From contig JANYJP010000108.1 of the NCBI GenBank assembly GCA_025358455.1, forward strand, positions 1 through 64,000: a stretch of DNA of 64,000 bases. The letters are read 5' to 3'. Source of the DNA: Bacteroidales bacterium (GTDB taxonomy: Bacteria; Bacteroidota; Bacteroidia; Bacteroidales; VadinHA17). Each line of letters begins with the position of its first letter. The stretch's first letter is position 1. Below the pieces are notes generated by a model. The model saw nothing but the letters and a program-made list of their open reading frames with translations. It was not told the DNA's origin and made no database searches. Position numbers and translations under genes: made by a program. Of the stretch, positions 9,300 to 19,596 are shown piece after piece.

Positions 9300-10376
9300 T
9301 CAGGAATAAGTTTTGATATCAATTTTTCCATCAAGGGCAAGCAGTCCATTGAATGCAAGTGATTTTAACTCATCTTCACCCGGATACACGATTACTCTGG
9401 CAATATAATCCACCATAGAACTTATACTTTTGATATTTTCTTCCTGATAGGCCATTCCTCCGGTAAGAATAATAGCATCAACCTTTCCTTTAAGTACAGC
9501 AGCCAGCGCTCCTATCTCTTTGCCAATCTGGTAAGAAACAGCATTTCGTATTAGCAACGCTTTCTGGTTACCCGATTCAGCCATTCTGCATACCTCAATA
9601 AAATTGTTTGTCCCCAGATACGCCAATATTCCGCCTTTTCCGGTAATCATTGATTTAAGTTCGCAATATGTATATTTCCCGCTAAAACACAGATCCACTA
9701 ACTGACCTGATGGTAACCCGCCTGAACGTTCAGGAGAGAATGGCCCGTCACCATCCAATGCATTATTTACATCAATTACCCGTCCCTTCTGATGTGCGCC
9801 TACACTCACGCCTCCTCCCATATGAGCAATAATCAGATTCAGATCTTCATATTTTTTGTTTACTGACGCTGCAAAAATACGAGCAACAGCTTTCTGATTG
9901 AGGGCATGGAATATCGATCTTCTTTCGATTACAGGATGACCTGATATCCTGGCAATTGACTGTAGCTCATCAACTACAACCGGATCAACAATGTAAGCTG
10001 TTGCTGCCGGCAAAGATGATGCAATATCATCTGCTATGAGTCCGCCAAGGTTACTCGCATGCTGACCTAATACTCCTTCTTTCAGGTCTTCTTTCATTTT
10101 TTGATTCACCGTATATATTCCAGACTCAATTGGCTTTACCAGGCCACCACGACCAACAACTGCAGTAATTCGCTTTGTATCAGTCTTTTGCTCTGCCAGT
10201 TCATTCATAATAAGGTTCTTTCTGAAATGAAACTGATCAGTAATTTTTTCAAAAGATTTTAGTTCTTCGGTTGTATGCCTTAGATTTTTTTCAAATATAA
10301 GAGCCTCCTCCTCGAATAATGAAAACTTTGTTGATGTTGAGCCTGGATTGATTGCCAGGATTAGTCTCTTTGCCAT
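9300..10376 (-). CDS. buk: Butyrate kinase
   Basis: AINPGSTSTKFSLFE, AHMGGGVSVGAH, FSPERSGGLP motifs of butyrate kinase. Confidence 0.92.
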   Translation of the reverse strand: MAKRLILAINPGSTSTKFSLFEEEALIFEKNLRHTTEELKSFEKITDQFHFRKNLIMNELAEQKTDTKRITAVVGRGGLVKPIESGIYTVNQKMKEDLKEGVLGQHASNLGGLIADDIASSLPAATAYIVDPVVVDELQSIARISGHPVIERRSIFHALNQKAVARIFAASVNKKYEDLNLIIAHMGGGVSVGAHQKGRVIDVNNALDGDGPFSPERSGGLPSGQLVDLCFSGKYTYCELKSMITGKGGILAYLGTNNFIEVCRMAESGNQKALLIRNAVSYQIGKEIGALAAVLKGKVDAIILTGGMAYQEENIKSISSMVDYIARVIVYPGEDELKSLAFNGLLALDGKIDIKTYS

Positions 10377-10421
10377 ATTTTATATGGTTTTTTAGTTTAC
10401 ATAATCATGTCTATATGTCGA

Positions 10422-11324
10422 TTATGACATTAGACATGATAATGCAATACAGTAATATTTTGAAATTTCACTTTCACTTCTCGACATAACAATAACCGGC
10501 TTTTCAGTGCCTCTGATAAGTCCGGCAAGTTCTCCTTGAGCAAACAACATTAATCCTTTGTAGAATGGGTTACATGATTCAAGAGATGGAAACAGCAGAA
10601 TATCGGCATCACCTTCAACAGGGGTATGAACCCCCTTAATTTCAATACTGTTTTTATCGCATGCAAGGAAAAGATCAAGCGGGCCGTCCATAATACAATT
10701 CCTTATCTGTCCCCTGTCGGCCATCTTGCACATTATTGCATAATCATCGGAATTTTCGAAGTGACGGCTCATCTTTTCAGAAGCCCCGATCAGAGCGACT
10801 TTTGGTTTTTCTATACCAAATCGACTTGCCATTTCAATCGCGTAACCAACCATTGCAATCTTCTGCTCAAGGTCCGGAAAAGGAATTACTGCAGGATCGG
10901 TAATAAAAAGAAGTTTATGATATGCAGGAATTTCAATGGCTGCCACATAACTTAAAACTGCGTTAGGGAGCATTAATCCATTTTCCTTATCCATAACAGC
11001 TTTAAGAAACTTATCGGTTGGAACAAGTCCTTTCATAACAATATCTGCTTCCCCGGTTTTTACCAATCTTACAGCTTCAGAAGAAGCTTTGACATCATTC
11101 TCAGATTCAATAATAGTAAATAACTTATCATCAAGGCCTTCAGCATGGCAGATTTTTCTTATTTCTGATGATTTCCCAATCAAAATTGCGTCAATAAAAC
11201 CCTTTATAACTGCTTTATTAACCGCATTTATTGTATTACCATCCTGTCCCCAGGCAACAGCAATACGGTGCTTCCTTTTAAGGCTCAGCACCTTTTCTTC
11301 CATTTGTTTCAGGGATCGGATCAT
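10422..11324 (-). CDS. ptb: Phosphate butyryltransferase family protein (copy 1)
   Basis: VAWGQDGNTINAV, DIVMKGLVPTDKFLKAVM, NCIMDGPLDL, GDADILLFPSLESCNPFYKGL. Confidence 0.85.
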   Translation of the reverse strand: MIRSLKQMEEKVLSLKRKHRIAVAWGQDGNTINAVNKAVIKGFIDAILIGKSSEIRKICHAEGLDDKLFTIIESENDVKASSEAVRLVKTGEADIVMKGLVPTDKFLKAVMDKENGLMLPNAVLSYVAAIEIPAYHKLLFITDPAVIPFPDLEQKIAMVGYAIEMASRFGIEKPKVALIGASEKMSRHFENSDDYAIMCKMADRGQIRNCIMDGPLDLFLACDKNSIEIKGVHTPVEGDADILLFPSLESCNPFYKGLMLFAQGELAGLIRGTEKPVIVMSRSESEISKYYCIALSCLMS

Positions 11325-11331
11325 GAGTTAA

Positions 11332-12234
11332 CTATCTGCTTGCTGCGGCTGCCAGAAGGATACTATCAAATTTTGCCTGTTCAGAATCTGATCTGGAAGT
11401 TAAGACAATTGGAACTAAAGCGCCAAGGATAATAGCTGCAACTTTAGCTTTTGCAAAGAAGACAAGTGATTTATAAAGTACGTTACCCACCTCAATATCG
11501 GGCATCAACAGGAGGTCAGTATCCCCGGCAACCTCACTTCTGATCCCTTTATGCTGGGCGCTCTCAAGACTAATTGCATTATCAAAGGCAAGAGGCCCGT
11601 CAATAATACAATTTTTAATCTGGTCGCGCTGATTCATCTTTGAAAGCAGGGCAGCATGGAGAGTTGCTTCCATGTTTTCATTAACCATTTCTACTGCTCC
11701 CAGTACCGCTACCTTTGGCATAACATAGCCAAGCCTGTTCAGACATTGAACAGAATTATTGACTATTGCAATTTTTTCCTGCAGGTTTGGAGCAATATTC
11801 ATAGCCACATCAGTTACTGCAATTACTTTGTGATATGTTTCAACCTCGAAAAGGGCAAAATGTGAAAGCAAATGACCTGTTCTCAGACCCCATTCTTTAT
11901 TCAACACGCATTTAAGGAGAGAGGATGAACCAATTTTCCCTTTCATCAGAATATCAGCCTGCTTACTGCTGGTCATCTTTACTGCTAATTCTACTGACTT
12001 TTCAGGATTCGGTTCGTGAATTACCACCAATCCGGAGATATCGTAATTGTTTGAATCACAAATATTCTGTATGCCCACTTTATCGCCAATCAATATGGGT
12101 TCGATAATATTCTCCTTCCACGCCCTGATAACAGCCCCCAATGAATGTTCATCCTGCGCGGCTGCCAGAACGAGCTTCTTCCTGGATCCACCCTGAACAA
12201 GACGGTTCAGGTCGTTAAGGTTCTTTAACACCAT
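11332..12234 (-). CDS. Phosphate butyryltransferase family protein (copy 2)
   Basis: VLAAAQDEHSLGAVIRA, ADILMKGKIGSSSLLK, NCIIDGPLAFDNAIS, GDTDLLLMPDIEVGNVLYKSLV. Confidence 0.85.
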   Translation of the reverse strand: MVLKNLNDLNRLVQGGSRKKLVLAAAQDEHSLGAVIRAWKENIIEPILIGDKVGIQNICDSNNYDISGLVVIHEPNPEKSVELAVKMTSSKQADILMKGKIGSSSLLKCVLNKEWGLRTGHLLSHFALFEVETYHKVIAVTDVAMNIAPNLQEKIAIVNNSVQCLNRLGYVMPKVAVLGAVEMVNENMEATLHAALLSKMNQRDQIKNCIIDGPLAFDNAISLESAQHKGIRSEVAGDTDLLLMPDIEVGNVLYKSLVFFAKAKVAAIILGALVPIVLTSRSDSEQAKFDSILLAAAASR

Positions 12235-12258
12235 TGATTTAGGGTTTAATAAGTATTT

Positions 12259-13467
12259 TTAAACTTTGAGTTTTTCAACTATTTCACGTGTTTCAGATGC
12301 AATAACAAATTCTTCATTTGTTGGAACGACCATAACCGTAACACGTGATTCTTTTTTGCTTATAATCAATTCTTTGCCACGGGCTCCTTCATTGGCTTGT
12401 TTATCAAATACCAGACCCAGGAACTCCATATCTTTACAGACGTTTTCCCTCGTTTCCGACCCGTTCTCTCCTATTCCTCCTGTAAAAATAAGCAGATCGA
12501 CACCACCCATTGCTGCCGCATAGGCTCCTATATACTTTTTCACACGATAGTCGTACATTTTAAGAGCCAGATTAGCACGTTCATCTCCTTCTGCAGCAGC
12601 TGATTCTACTTCTCTCATATCTGAAGAAATTCCTGAGATTCCAAGTACTCCGCTATGCTTATTCAGAAGTGTGTTCAGTGAAGAATAATCTATCTCCTCC
12701 TTCTCCATAATGAGTGTAAGAGCGCCTGCATCTACATCGCCGGATCGCGTACCCATAATTAGACCCTCAACCGGGGTAAGTCCCATAGAAGTGTCAAGTG
12801 ATTTGCCACCTTTTATGGCAGTGATAGATGCGCCGTTTCCAAGATGGCAGGTAATGATTTTCAGAGATTTATAATCTGCCTTTAAAGTTTCGCAAGCTTT
12901 TTTAGAGACATAACTGTGACTTGTTCCATGGAAACCATAACGTCTGATCCCATATTTTTTATAAAGAGAATAAGGAAGGGCATACATAAAAGAATAATCA
13001 GGCATTGTCTGATGAAATGAGGTATCAAAAACTCCTACCTGAGGTACATTCGGAAGCAGGGTTTTCAAAGCATAGATTCCCTTCAGGTTAGCCGGATTAT
13101 GAAGTGGTGCCAGATCGGAGCAATCTTCAACTCCCTTGATTGTAATATCATCGAGATAGCAACTTCCCTGGAATCTTTCGCCACCGTGAACAAGACGGTG
13201 ACCAATAGCATCTATTTCGTTCAGATCTTTAATCACACCACGTTTTTTGCTAATCATTAAGCCCAGAAGATATTCAATACCACTCTGATGATCAAGGATT
13301 TCTCCTTCGAGCTTTACCTTATCTCCATCAAATCTTTCATTTTTTAAGAACGATCCCTTTAATCCTATTTTTTCTACAATACCCTTTGCAAGAACGACAC
13401 CTGAGAACATGTCGAAAAGCTGATATTTAATAGATGAACTTCCGCAATTAAGAACTAATATTTTCAT
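12259..13467 (-). CDS. ackA: Acetate kinase
   Basis: LVLNCGSSSIKYQL, GFHGTSHSYV, CHLGNGASITA, MGTRSGDVDAG. Confidence 0.96.
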   Translation of the reverse strand: MKILVLNCGSSSIKYQLFDMFSGVVLAKGIVEKIGLKGSFLKNERFDGDKVKLEGEILDHQSGIEYLLGLMISKKRGVIKDLNEIDAIGHRLVHGGERFQGSCYLDDITIKGVEDCSDLAPLHNPANLKGIYALKTLLPNVPQVGVFDTSFHQTMPDYSFMYALPYSLYKKYGIRRYGFHGTSHSYVSKKACETLKADYKSLKIITCHLGNGASITAIKGGKSLDTSMGLTPVEGLIMGTRSGDVDAGALTLIMEKEEIDYSSLNTLLNKHSGVLGISGISSDMREVESAAAEGDERANLALKMYDYRVKKYIGAYAAAMGGVDLLIFTGGIGENGSETRENVCKDMEFLGLVFDKQANEGARGKELIISKKESRVTVMVVPTNEEFVIASETREIVEKLKV

Positions 13468-13514
13468 TATAGAAAAGTTTTTTATTTAAAGTAATGTATC
13501 ACCCAATGGTGTGT

Positions 13515-14483
13515 TTAACTTTCAAGCGCGGTGTTTTTGGTAATTTTCATACCATCCTTATTATACTCATAAAATCCTCTGCCTGTTCGTCTTCCCCACT
13601 GGTTAGCCCTGACAAGTTTTTTAAGAAGTGGTGAAGCTTTATATTTTAAATCACCGAATTCATCATAAAGATTTTCACACCATCTGAGTATTTTATCAAG
13701 CCCTATTTTGTCTGCCATTTCGAACGGGCCCAGTGGAAGACCAAAACCAACCCTCATGGTTAAATCGATATCTTCCATTGATCCAACACCTTCCATCAAT
13801 ATTTCACATGCCTCGTTTATTAAGGGAACGAAAAGACGTGTGCTTATAATACCTGGTGATTCCTTCACAGGAACAACCATTTTCCCGATTAAATGTGCAA
13901 ATTTAATTGTATTATCATATGCAATCTGAGATGTATAAAGTCCTTTTACAATCTCAACAACCCTGGCATCAGCTTCAGGTGTAAGAAAATGGAAACTCAC
14001 ACAACGGTCTTTATATTCCAGATCGGCGGTAAGCTCAGTAATGACCTGGGTTGAAGAGTTTGTTGCAATTATAGTGTCTTTCCCGACATGACGTTCAATA
14101 TTTTTCAGTATTTCGGTACGTACATCATGACTATGTTCGCGGGTTGATGATTTGATAGCTTCAATCACTATATCACATCCCATTAAGTCAGCGTAATCTT
14201 TTGTACCCTTTATTCTCGATAATATTCCCAGTTTTTCGGAATTGGTCATACCCCACCGCTCAATCATCCGATCAAGTTCTTTTGCCAGTTCCAGATAAGC
14301 CTGATCTATTTTCTGCTGACTTAGTTCAAGAAATATTACATCTAACCCTTTGGAACTTACCATTCTGGCAATATTCTGTCCAACTGAACCTGCACCAACT
14401 ATTCCGACTCTTGAAAACAATGTTCTTGGTTTAGTATCCTGCGACAATCCATAGTCTTCAAGCCGTTCTGTATTTTCTGCCAT
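13515..14483 (-). CDS. 3-hydroxybutyryl-CoA dehydrogenase family protein
   Basis: VGIVGAGSVGQNIARMV Rossmann, SFHFLTPE, GFGLPLGPFEMADKIGLD. Confidence 0.88.
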   Translation of the reverse strand: MAENTERLEDYGLSQDTKPRTLFSRVGIVGAGSVGQNIARMVSSKGLDVIFLELSQQKIDQAYLELAKELDRMIERWGMTNSEKLGILSRIKGTKDYADLMGCDIVIEAIKSSTREHSHDVRTEILKNIERHVGKDTIIATNSSTQVITELTADLEYKDRCVSFHFLTPEADARVVEIVKGLYTSQIAYDNTIKFAHLIGKMVVPVKESPGIISTRLFVPLINEACEILMEGVGSMEDIDLTMRVGFGLPLGPFEMADKIGLDKILRWCENLYDEFGDLKYKASPLLKKLVRANQWGRRTGRGFYEYNKDGMKITKNTALES

Positions 14484-14549
14484 ACTTGTATAATTATTAT
14501 TTTTTTATTCTTTAAATGAGGTATATGTATGCCTCATACGGTCAAATTA

Positions 14550-15557
14550 CTATTTTTTCATTCCTGCTGCCTGAATTCCGGTTATTGCAATCATACTAAC
14601 GATGTCACTAACCGAACATCCTCGGGAAAGATCGTTTATCGGAGCGGCCATTCCCTGCAACACAGGTCCGATAGCCTCTGCATGTGCAAGTCGCTGAACC
14701 AGTTTATAAGCGATATTCCCGGCATTCAGATCAGGAAAGACAAGAACATTAGCTCTTCCGGCGATTGAGCTTCCTGGCGCCTTACTTTTGCCAATGGCTT
14801 CAACTAATGCTGCATCAGCCTGAAGTTCACCATCAATCTGAAGGTCGGGTGCCATCTGCTTTGCAATTTTTGTTGCATTAGCCACTTTATCAACCATTTC
14901 ATGCCTGGCACTTCCTTTTGTCGAAAAACTAAGCATTGCAATTCTTGGTTCGAATCCTGCAATCGCTCTGGCGGTATGAGCTGAAGCAACTGCAATTTCA
15001 GCAAGTTCTTTTTCATTTGGATTTGGATGTACTGCGCCATCGGCAAATATGATAACGCCATTTTCTCCAAAGTTTTTATCCTTAAGTATCATTATAAATG
15101 CACCTGAAACAACAGAAATGCCGGGAGCAGTTTTAACATAATGGAAAGCCGGACGCAAAACATCACCAGTGGCATGATCGGCACCTGAAACTTCACCATC
15201 AGCATCACCATTTTTAATCATCAGAACCCCAAGGTAGAGCGGGTCCTCGATTAATCGCGAAGCCTCTTCTTTAGTCATGCCCTTGCTTTTCCTGAGTTCA
15301 ACCATCATGTTTATATAATGATCCTTCTTATCGTGGGATTTAGGATTTATAATTGTGGCTTTTGAAATGTTCTTCAATCCGAGTTTTGCTGCATGTGAAT
15401 TTATCTCAGAAGGATCACCGATCAGTATAATTTGAGCAAGTTCTTCCTGAATTGCTATATCTGCAGCTTTAATTGTTCTTTCTTCATACCCTTCCGGAAG
15501 CACAATCCGCATATTGTGTTTTCTGGCATTTTGTTTGATGCGATCTAATAATTCCAT
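14550..15557 (-). CDS. pta: Phosphate acetyltransferase, short form
   Basis: MRIVLPEGYEERTIKAA, GEVSGADHATGDVLRPAF, GELQADAAL, VFPDLNAGNIAYKLVQR. Confidence 0.95.
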   Translation of the reverse strand: MELLDRIKQNARKHNMRIVLPEGYEERTIKAADIAIQEELAQIILIGDPSEINSHAAKLGLKNISKATIINPKSHDKKDHYINMMVELRKSKGMTKEEASRLIEDPLYLGVLMIKNGDADGEVSGADHATGDVLRPAFHYVKTAPGISVVSGAFIMILKDKNFGENGVIIFADGAVHPNPNEKELAEIAVASAHTARAIAGFEPRIAMLSFSTKGSARHEMVDKVANATKIAKQMAPDLQIDGELQADAALVEAIGKSKAPGSSIAGRANVLVFPDLNAGNIAYKLVQRLAHAEAIGPVLQGMAAPINDLSRGCSVSDIVSMIAITGIQAAGMKK

Positions 15558-15751
15558 TGTGTATCAATATATTAATGAGTTCGAAATATTTGCATAAATG
15601 TACGGAAAAAAAGTTCTATTAACCAATTTTGAATAACATGATTAATATCATCAAAATAACTTTTGCTAAAAAGAAACTAACTAAAAAGTCAACTTAAAAA
15701 CCATGATCGAATCATTTTCCTAAATTAGCAGTTCTAAATTTCGTTATTGAT

Positions 15752-18679
15752 ATGGATATTCTTCATTCCCGTTTGGATACTCTTGGAGATAGCCTTGAAG
15801 GTGAACTCCGGTACGATAGCATAACAAAAACCATCTATTCTACCGATGCTTCGGTATATAAAGAGGAACCGGTAGCTGTTGTCTGGCCGAAAAATATAGC
15901 TGATATCAGAAAAACATTGCTTTTTGCAAAAGAAGTTAAATCAAGTATAACTGTCAGAGCCGGAGGCACATCACTTGCAGGACAGGTTGTGAGTTCAGGT
16001 ATTATTGTTGATATCTCGAGATATCTGAATAAGGTAATCGAGATAAATAAACAGGAGATGTGGGTTAGTGTTGAACCAGGTGTGGTTCTTGATGAACTCA
16101 ATATTAAACTTAAGGAAAGCGGTCTATTCTTTGGGCCTGAAACATCAACATCAAACAGGTGTAACTTAGGCGGGATGGTTGGCAATAATGCATGTGGTTC
16201 ACATTCTATTGTTTATGGATCAACACGCGACCATACCATTGAATTAAAAACAATATTAAGCGATGGCAGCGAAGCAAATTTTGGTCCGGTTGACTCCCTT
16301 ACTTTCGAAGCTAAATGCAAACAGAACAATCTTGAAGGAAATATCTACAGAAATATAAAAAATATCCTGGAAAAAGAAGAGAATAAGAAAAGTATCAAAG
16401 CTGATTATCCCGATAAGAATGTACACAGGAGAAACACCGGTTATGCTCTTGATCTGTTACTTGATTCCAATATTTTTGACAAAAGCTCAAACCGTAAATT
16501 CAACATCTGCAATTTGCTCACAGGATCAGAAGGAACCCTGGCCGTAACAATAGAAATAAAACTTAATCTGGTCCCATTACCTCCTGCAAATAAGGCACTT
16601 GTATGCGTTCATCTCAAAAACAGGAACGATGCTTTCAGGGCCAATCTGATAGCATTAAAATACAAGCCTTCAGCAGTTGAAATGATGGATAACAGGATCC
16701 TTGAACTTACTGAAGATAATGCCAGTCAGAGAAATAACAGGTTTTTTATTGACGGAAAGCCCGGTTCAATATTAATAGTGGAATTTGTAAGAGAAAAACC
16801 TGAGGAAATTGATGAGGTTGCAGATGAATTGATTAAATCATTAAAATCTGCAGGTTATGGCTACTCATTTCCTATTGTAAAAGGAAATGACATTTCAAAA
16901 GTCTGGGATTTGCGAAAAGCAGGACTGGGAGTACTTGCCAATATGAAAGGTGATCCAAAACCAGTAACAGTAATGGAGGATACCGCAATAAATGTTGAAC
17001 TGTTACCAGACTATATGGATGATATAGAAAAAATGCTCGACAAATATGGTAAAAGCGCAGTATTTCATGCCCATATAGGCACGGGGGAACTTCATATAAG
17101 ACCAATACTTGACCTTAAAAAAAAGGAAGATACAGAGCTATTCAGGACACTCGGACTTGAGACAGCCCGTCTGGTAAAAAAATATAACGGATCACTCAGC
17201 GGAGAACATGGCGACGGAAGACTGAGAGGTGAATTTATACCACTTATGCTGGGAGAGAATAATTATAACCTTATTAAACAGGTAAAAGAATGCTGGGATC
17301 CGGAAAGTATTCTTAACCCCGGAAAGATTACCAATACCCCACAGATGAATTCATTTCTGAGGTATATTCCGGGTAACCTTACACGCGAAATTGACACTAT
17401 CTATGATTTTTCCTCAAGTGATGGAGTAATAAGAGCTGCAGAAAGATGCAACGGATCAGGAGATTGCCGTAAATCAGCCATAATCGGAGGAGTTATGTGT
17501 CCAAGTTTTATGGCTACCGGTGATGAAGATAAAACAACCAGGGCCCGTGCCAATGTAATTCGTGAATTTTTGAATAAAGGTGCTGATCCATGGGATCATA
17601 AGGAAATTTATGATGTTCTTGATCTATGCCTTGGGTGTAAAGGATGTAAATCTGAATGTCCATCAAGTGTCGATATTGCAAAGATCAAATCGGAATTTCT
17701 CCAGCACTGGTATGACAGGCATGGAATTCCTTTGAGAACAAGATTAATTGCATATATATCTGTGTTTAATCACCTGGGGTCGTGGGCACCATCAATTTAT
17801 AACTTTTTTCTTAAAAATAAAATCACATCAGGAATATTTAAAAGGGTAATCGGCTTTGCCTCAGCACGATCAATACCCTTAATATATAAGATCACTCTTA
17901 AAAAGTGGATACAAAAAAACCTTCCAGCTATTAATCCTCTTAAACCTAAACGGTCAGTATGTCTTTATATAGATGAATTTACTGATTATAACGATACAGA
18001 GACAGGTATTGCAGTTATAAGGCTGCTTACCTCTTTAAACTATAAAGTGGTTACAAAAGATCACTCTGTAAGTGCCAGAACATTTTTATCAAAAGGCCTT
18101 GTAAGAACTGCACGGAAGACAGTCAGAAATAACATTCAGGCATTATCAGGTATTATCAGCGATGAGTTACCATTAGTTGGGATTGAACCATCTGCAATAC
18201 TTGGTTTCAGGGACGAATATCCCGAGTTAGCGGGCACTGACCTGAAAGATGCTGCAGATAAAATTGCTGCAAACAGTTTTATGGTTGATGAATTCATAGC
18301 AGCAGAGTTCAGATCAGGTAGAATAGACCGCAGCCTGTTCATAGAAGATGAGACAAGAATACTTCTCCATGCACATTGTCAGCAGAAAGCAATAGCTTCA
18401 TCAGCGAGTACTATTGAAATGCTTTCGATTCCTGTAAATTATTCTGTTAAGGAAATAAAGTCAGGTTGTTGCGGAATGGCCGGGTCATTCGGATATGAAC
18501 GGGAACATTTTGAATTATCCAACAAAATAGGTGAGCTGGTATTATTCCCGGAAGTAAGAAACTCCAATGATGATACAATAATTGCTGCTCCGGGTACCAG
18601 TTGCAGGCATCATATTAAAGATGGAACCGGGAGAGTAGCTCTGCACCCTGCCATGATCCTGTACAATGCCCTGAGGTGA
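15752..18679 (+). CDS. FAD-linked oxidase / Fe-S fusion (GlcD-GlcF or D-lactate dehydrogenase-like)
   Basis: FAD-binding TSLAGQVV...GNNACGSHSI; GEHGDGRLRGEF; CLGCKGCKSECP; C-terminal CCGMAGSFGYE. Confidence 0.92.
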   Translation: MDILHSRLDTLGDSLEGELRYDSITKTIYSTDASVYKEEPVAVVWPKNIADIRKTLLFAKEVKSSITVRAGGTSLAGQVVSSGIIVDISRYLNKVIEINKQEMWVSVEPGVVLDELNIKLKESGLFFGPETSTSNRCNLGGMVGNNACGSHSIVYGSTRDHTIELKTILSDGSEANFGPVDSLTFEAKCKQNNLEGNIYRNIKNILEKEENKKSIKADYPDKNVHRRNTGYALDLLLDSNIFDKSSNRKFNICNLLTGSEGTLAVTIEIKLNLVPLPPANKALVCVHLKNRNDAFRANLIALKYKPSAVEMMDNRILELTEDNASQRNNRFFIDGKPGSILIVEFVREKPEEIDEVADELIKSLKSAGYGYSFPIVKGNDISKVWDLRKAGLGVLANMKGDPKPVTVMEDTAINVELLPDYMDDIEKMLDKYGKSAVFHAHIGTGELHIRPILDLKKKEDTELFRTLGLETARLVKKYNGSLSGEHGDGRLRGEFIPLMLGENNYNLIKQVKECWDPESILNPGKITNTPQMNSFLRYIPGNLTREIDTIYDFSSSDGVIRAAERCNGSGDCRKSAIIGGVMCPSFMATGDEDKTTRARANVIREFLNKGADPWDHKEIYDVLDLCLGCKGCKSECPSSVDIAKIKSEFLQHWYDRHGIPLRTRLIAYISVFNHLGSWAPSIYNFFLKNKITSGIFKRVIGFASARSIPLIYKITLKKWIQKNLPAINPLKPKRSVCLYIDEFTDYNDTETGIAVIRLLTSLNYKVVTKDHSVSARTFLSKGLVRTARKTVRNNIQALSGIISDELPLVGIEPSAILGFRDEYPELAGTDLKDAADKIAANSFMVDEFIAAEFRSGRIDRSLFIEDETRILLHAHCQQKAIASSASTIEMLSIPVNYSVKEIKSGCCGMAGSFGYEREHFELSNKIGELVLFPEVRNSNDDTIIAAPGTSCRHHIKDGTGRVALHPAMILYNALR

Positions 18680-18713
18680 TGACGGGGAGACTGAGAGACG
18701 GGGTGACGGGGTG
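18680..18713. repeat. Degenerate purine-rich intergenic repeat (GACGGGGtGA-like)
   Basis: gacggggagactgagagacggggtgacggggtga. Confidence 0.8.
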
Positions 18714-18740
18714 ATATCTTTAAATACTTAGAGTTTACTG

Positions 18741-19511
18741 CTAAAAGCTTATTGTAAAATTATCAGCATCGCTGAAAACGGGGAACTTTTTCCTGAAGTC
18801 AGACAATTCAGAAATTGACAGGTCAGCTGAAATGATACACTCCTCTTTAGTTTTACCCGATGAAATAATCTCTCCCCTGGGGCCAATAATTAATGAGTCG
18901 CCATTATATTTAAGTCCTTCACCATCTGTTCCTATTATATTTGATCCGGCCACATAACATTGATTTTCAATTGCCCTGGCCTTAAGCAGAGTATCCCATA
19001 CCTCACTCCTGCTTTCCGGCCAATTAGCAGAATAAATTGCCAGATCATAGTCATTTCTGTTCCTGCTCCACACCGGAAACCGGAGATCGTAACAGATAAA
19101 TGGACTAATTCTTACATCTCTGAATGTAAATACCATTCTTGATTTCCCTGCTGAGAAAAATTTGTCTTCTTTACCCAGACTGAACAGGTGCCGTTTATCA
19201 TAACACCAGAAATCACTTTCGGGTGATACAAATACCCAGCGGTTAAAGAATTTGCCACTTTCCCTGACCATATAACTACCGCATACGCCAAAGTTACCTT
19301 TCCGGGAAGCTACCTTCATCCAGATGAAAGTATCTGAATCGGGGGGCTCGCTTAATCTGGCTGGATCCATTGAGAACCCTGTATTAAACATCTCAGGCAA
19401 AATGATAAGGTCAGTTTTATTATGTAGTGGGGAAATCAAAAGGTCAAGCTTTTTGAAATTGGCCGGTTTGTTTTCCCAGGCTATGTCGGATTGAATTATC
19501 GATATTTTCAT
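18741..19511 (-). CDS. Nitrilase superfamily amidohydrolase (omega-amidase/YafV-like)
   Basis: IILPEMFNTGFSM (Glu), YDKRHLF (Lys), FICYDLRFPVWSRN (Cys). Confidence 0.9.
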   Translation of the reverse strand: MKISIIQSDIAWENKPANFKKLDLLISPLHNKTDLIILPEMFNTGFSMDPARLSEPPDSDTFIWMKVASRKGNFGVCGSYMVRESGKFFNRWVFVSPESDFWCYDKRHLFSLGKEDKFFSAGKSRMVFTFRDVRISPFICYDLRFPVWSRNRNDYDLAIYSANWPESRSEVWDTLLKARAIENQCYVAGSNIIGTDGEGLKYNGDSLIIGPRGEIISSGKTKEECIISADLSISELSDFRKKFPVFSDADNFTISF

Positions 19512-19545
19512 TTTCGTTCCATATTAGTCATCTTCTAATAACAAA

Positions 19546-19573
19546 TAAGGACATGCAATGGGGCATGTCCTTA
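19546..19573. terminator. Intrinsic terminator-like hairpin with 11-bp perfect stem
   Basis: TAAGGACATGC-aatggg-GCATGTCCTTA. Confidence 0.7.
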
Positions 19574-19596
19574 AAATATTTCAAACATTAAGCTGG

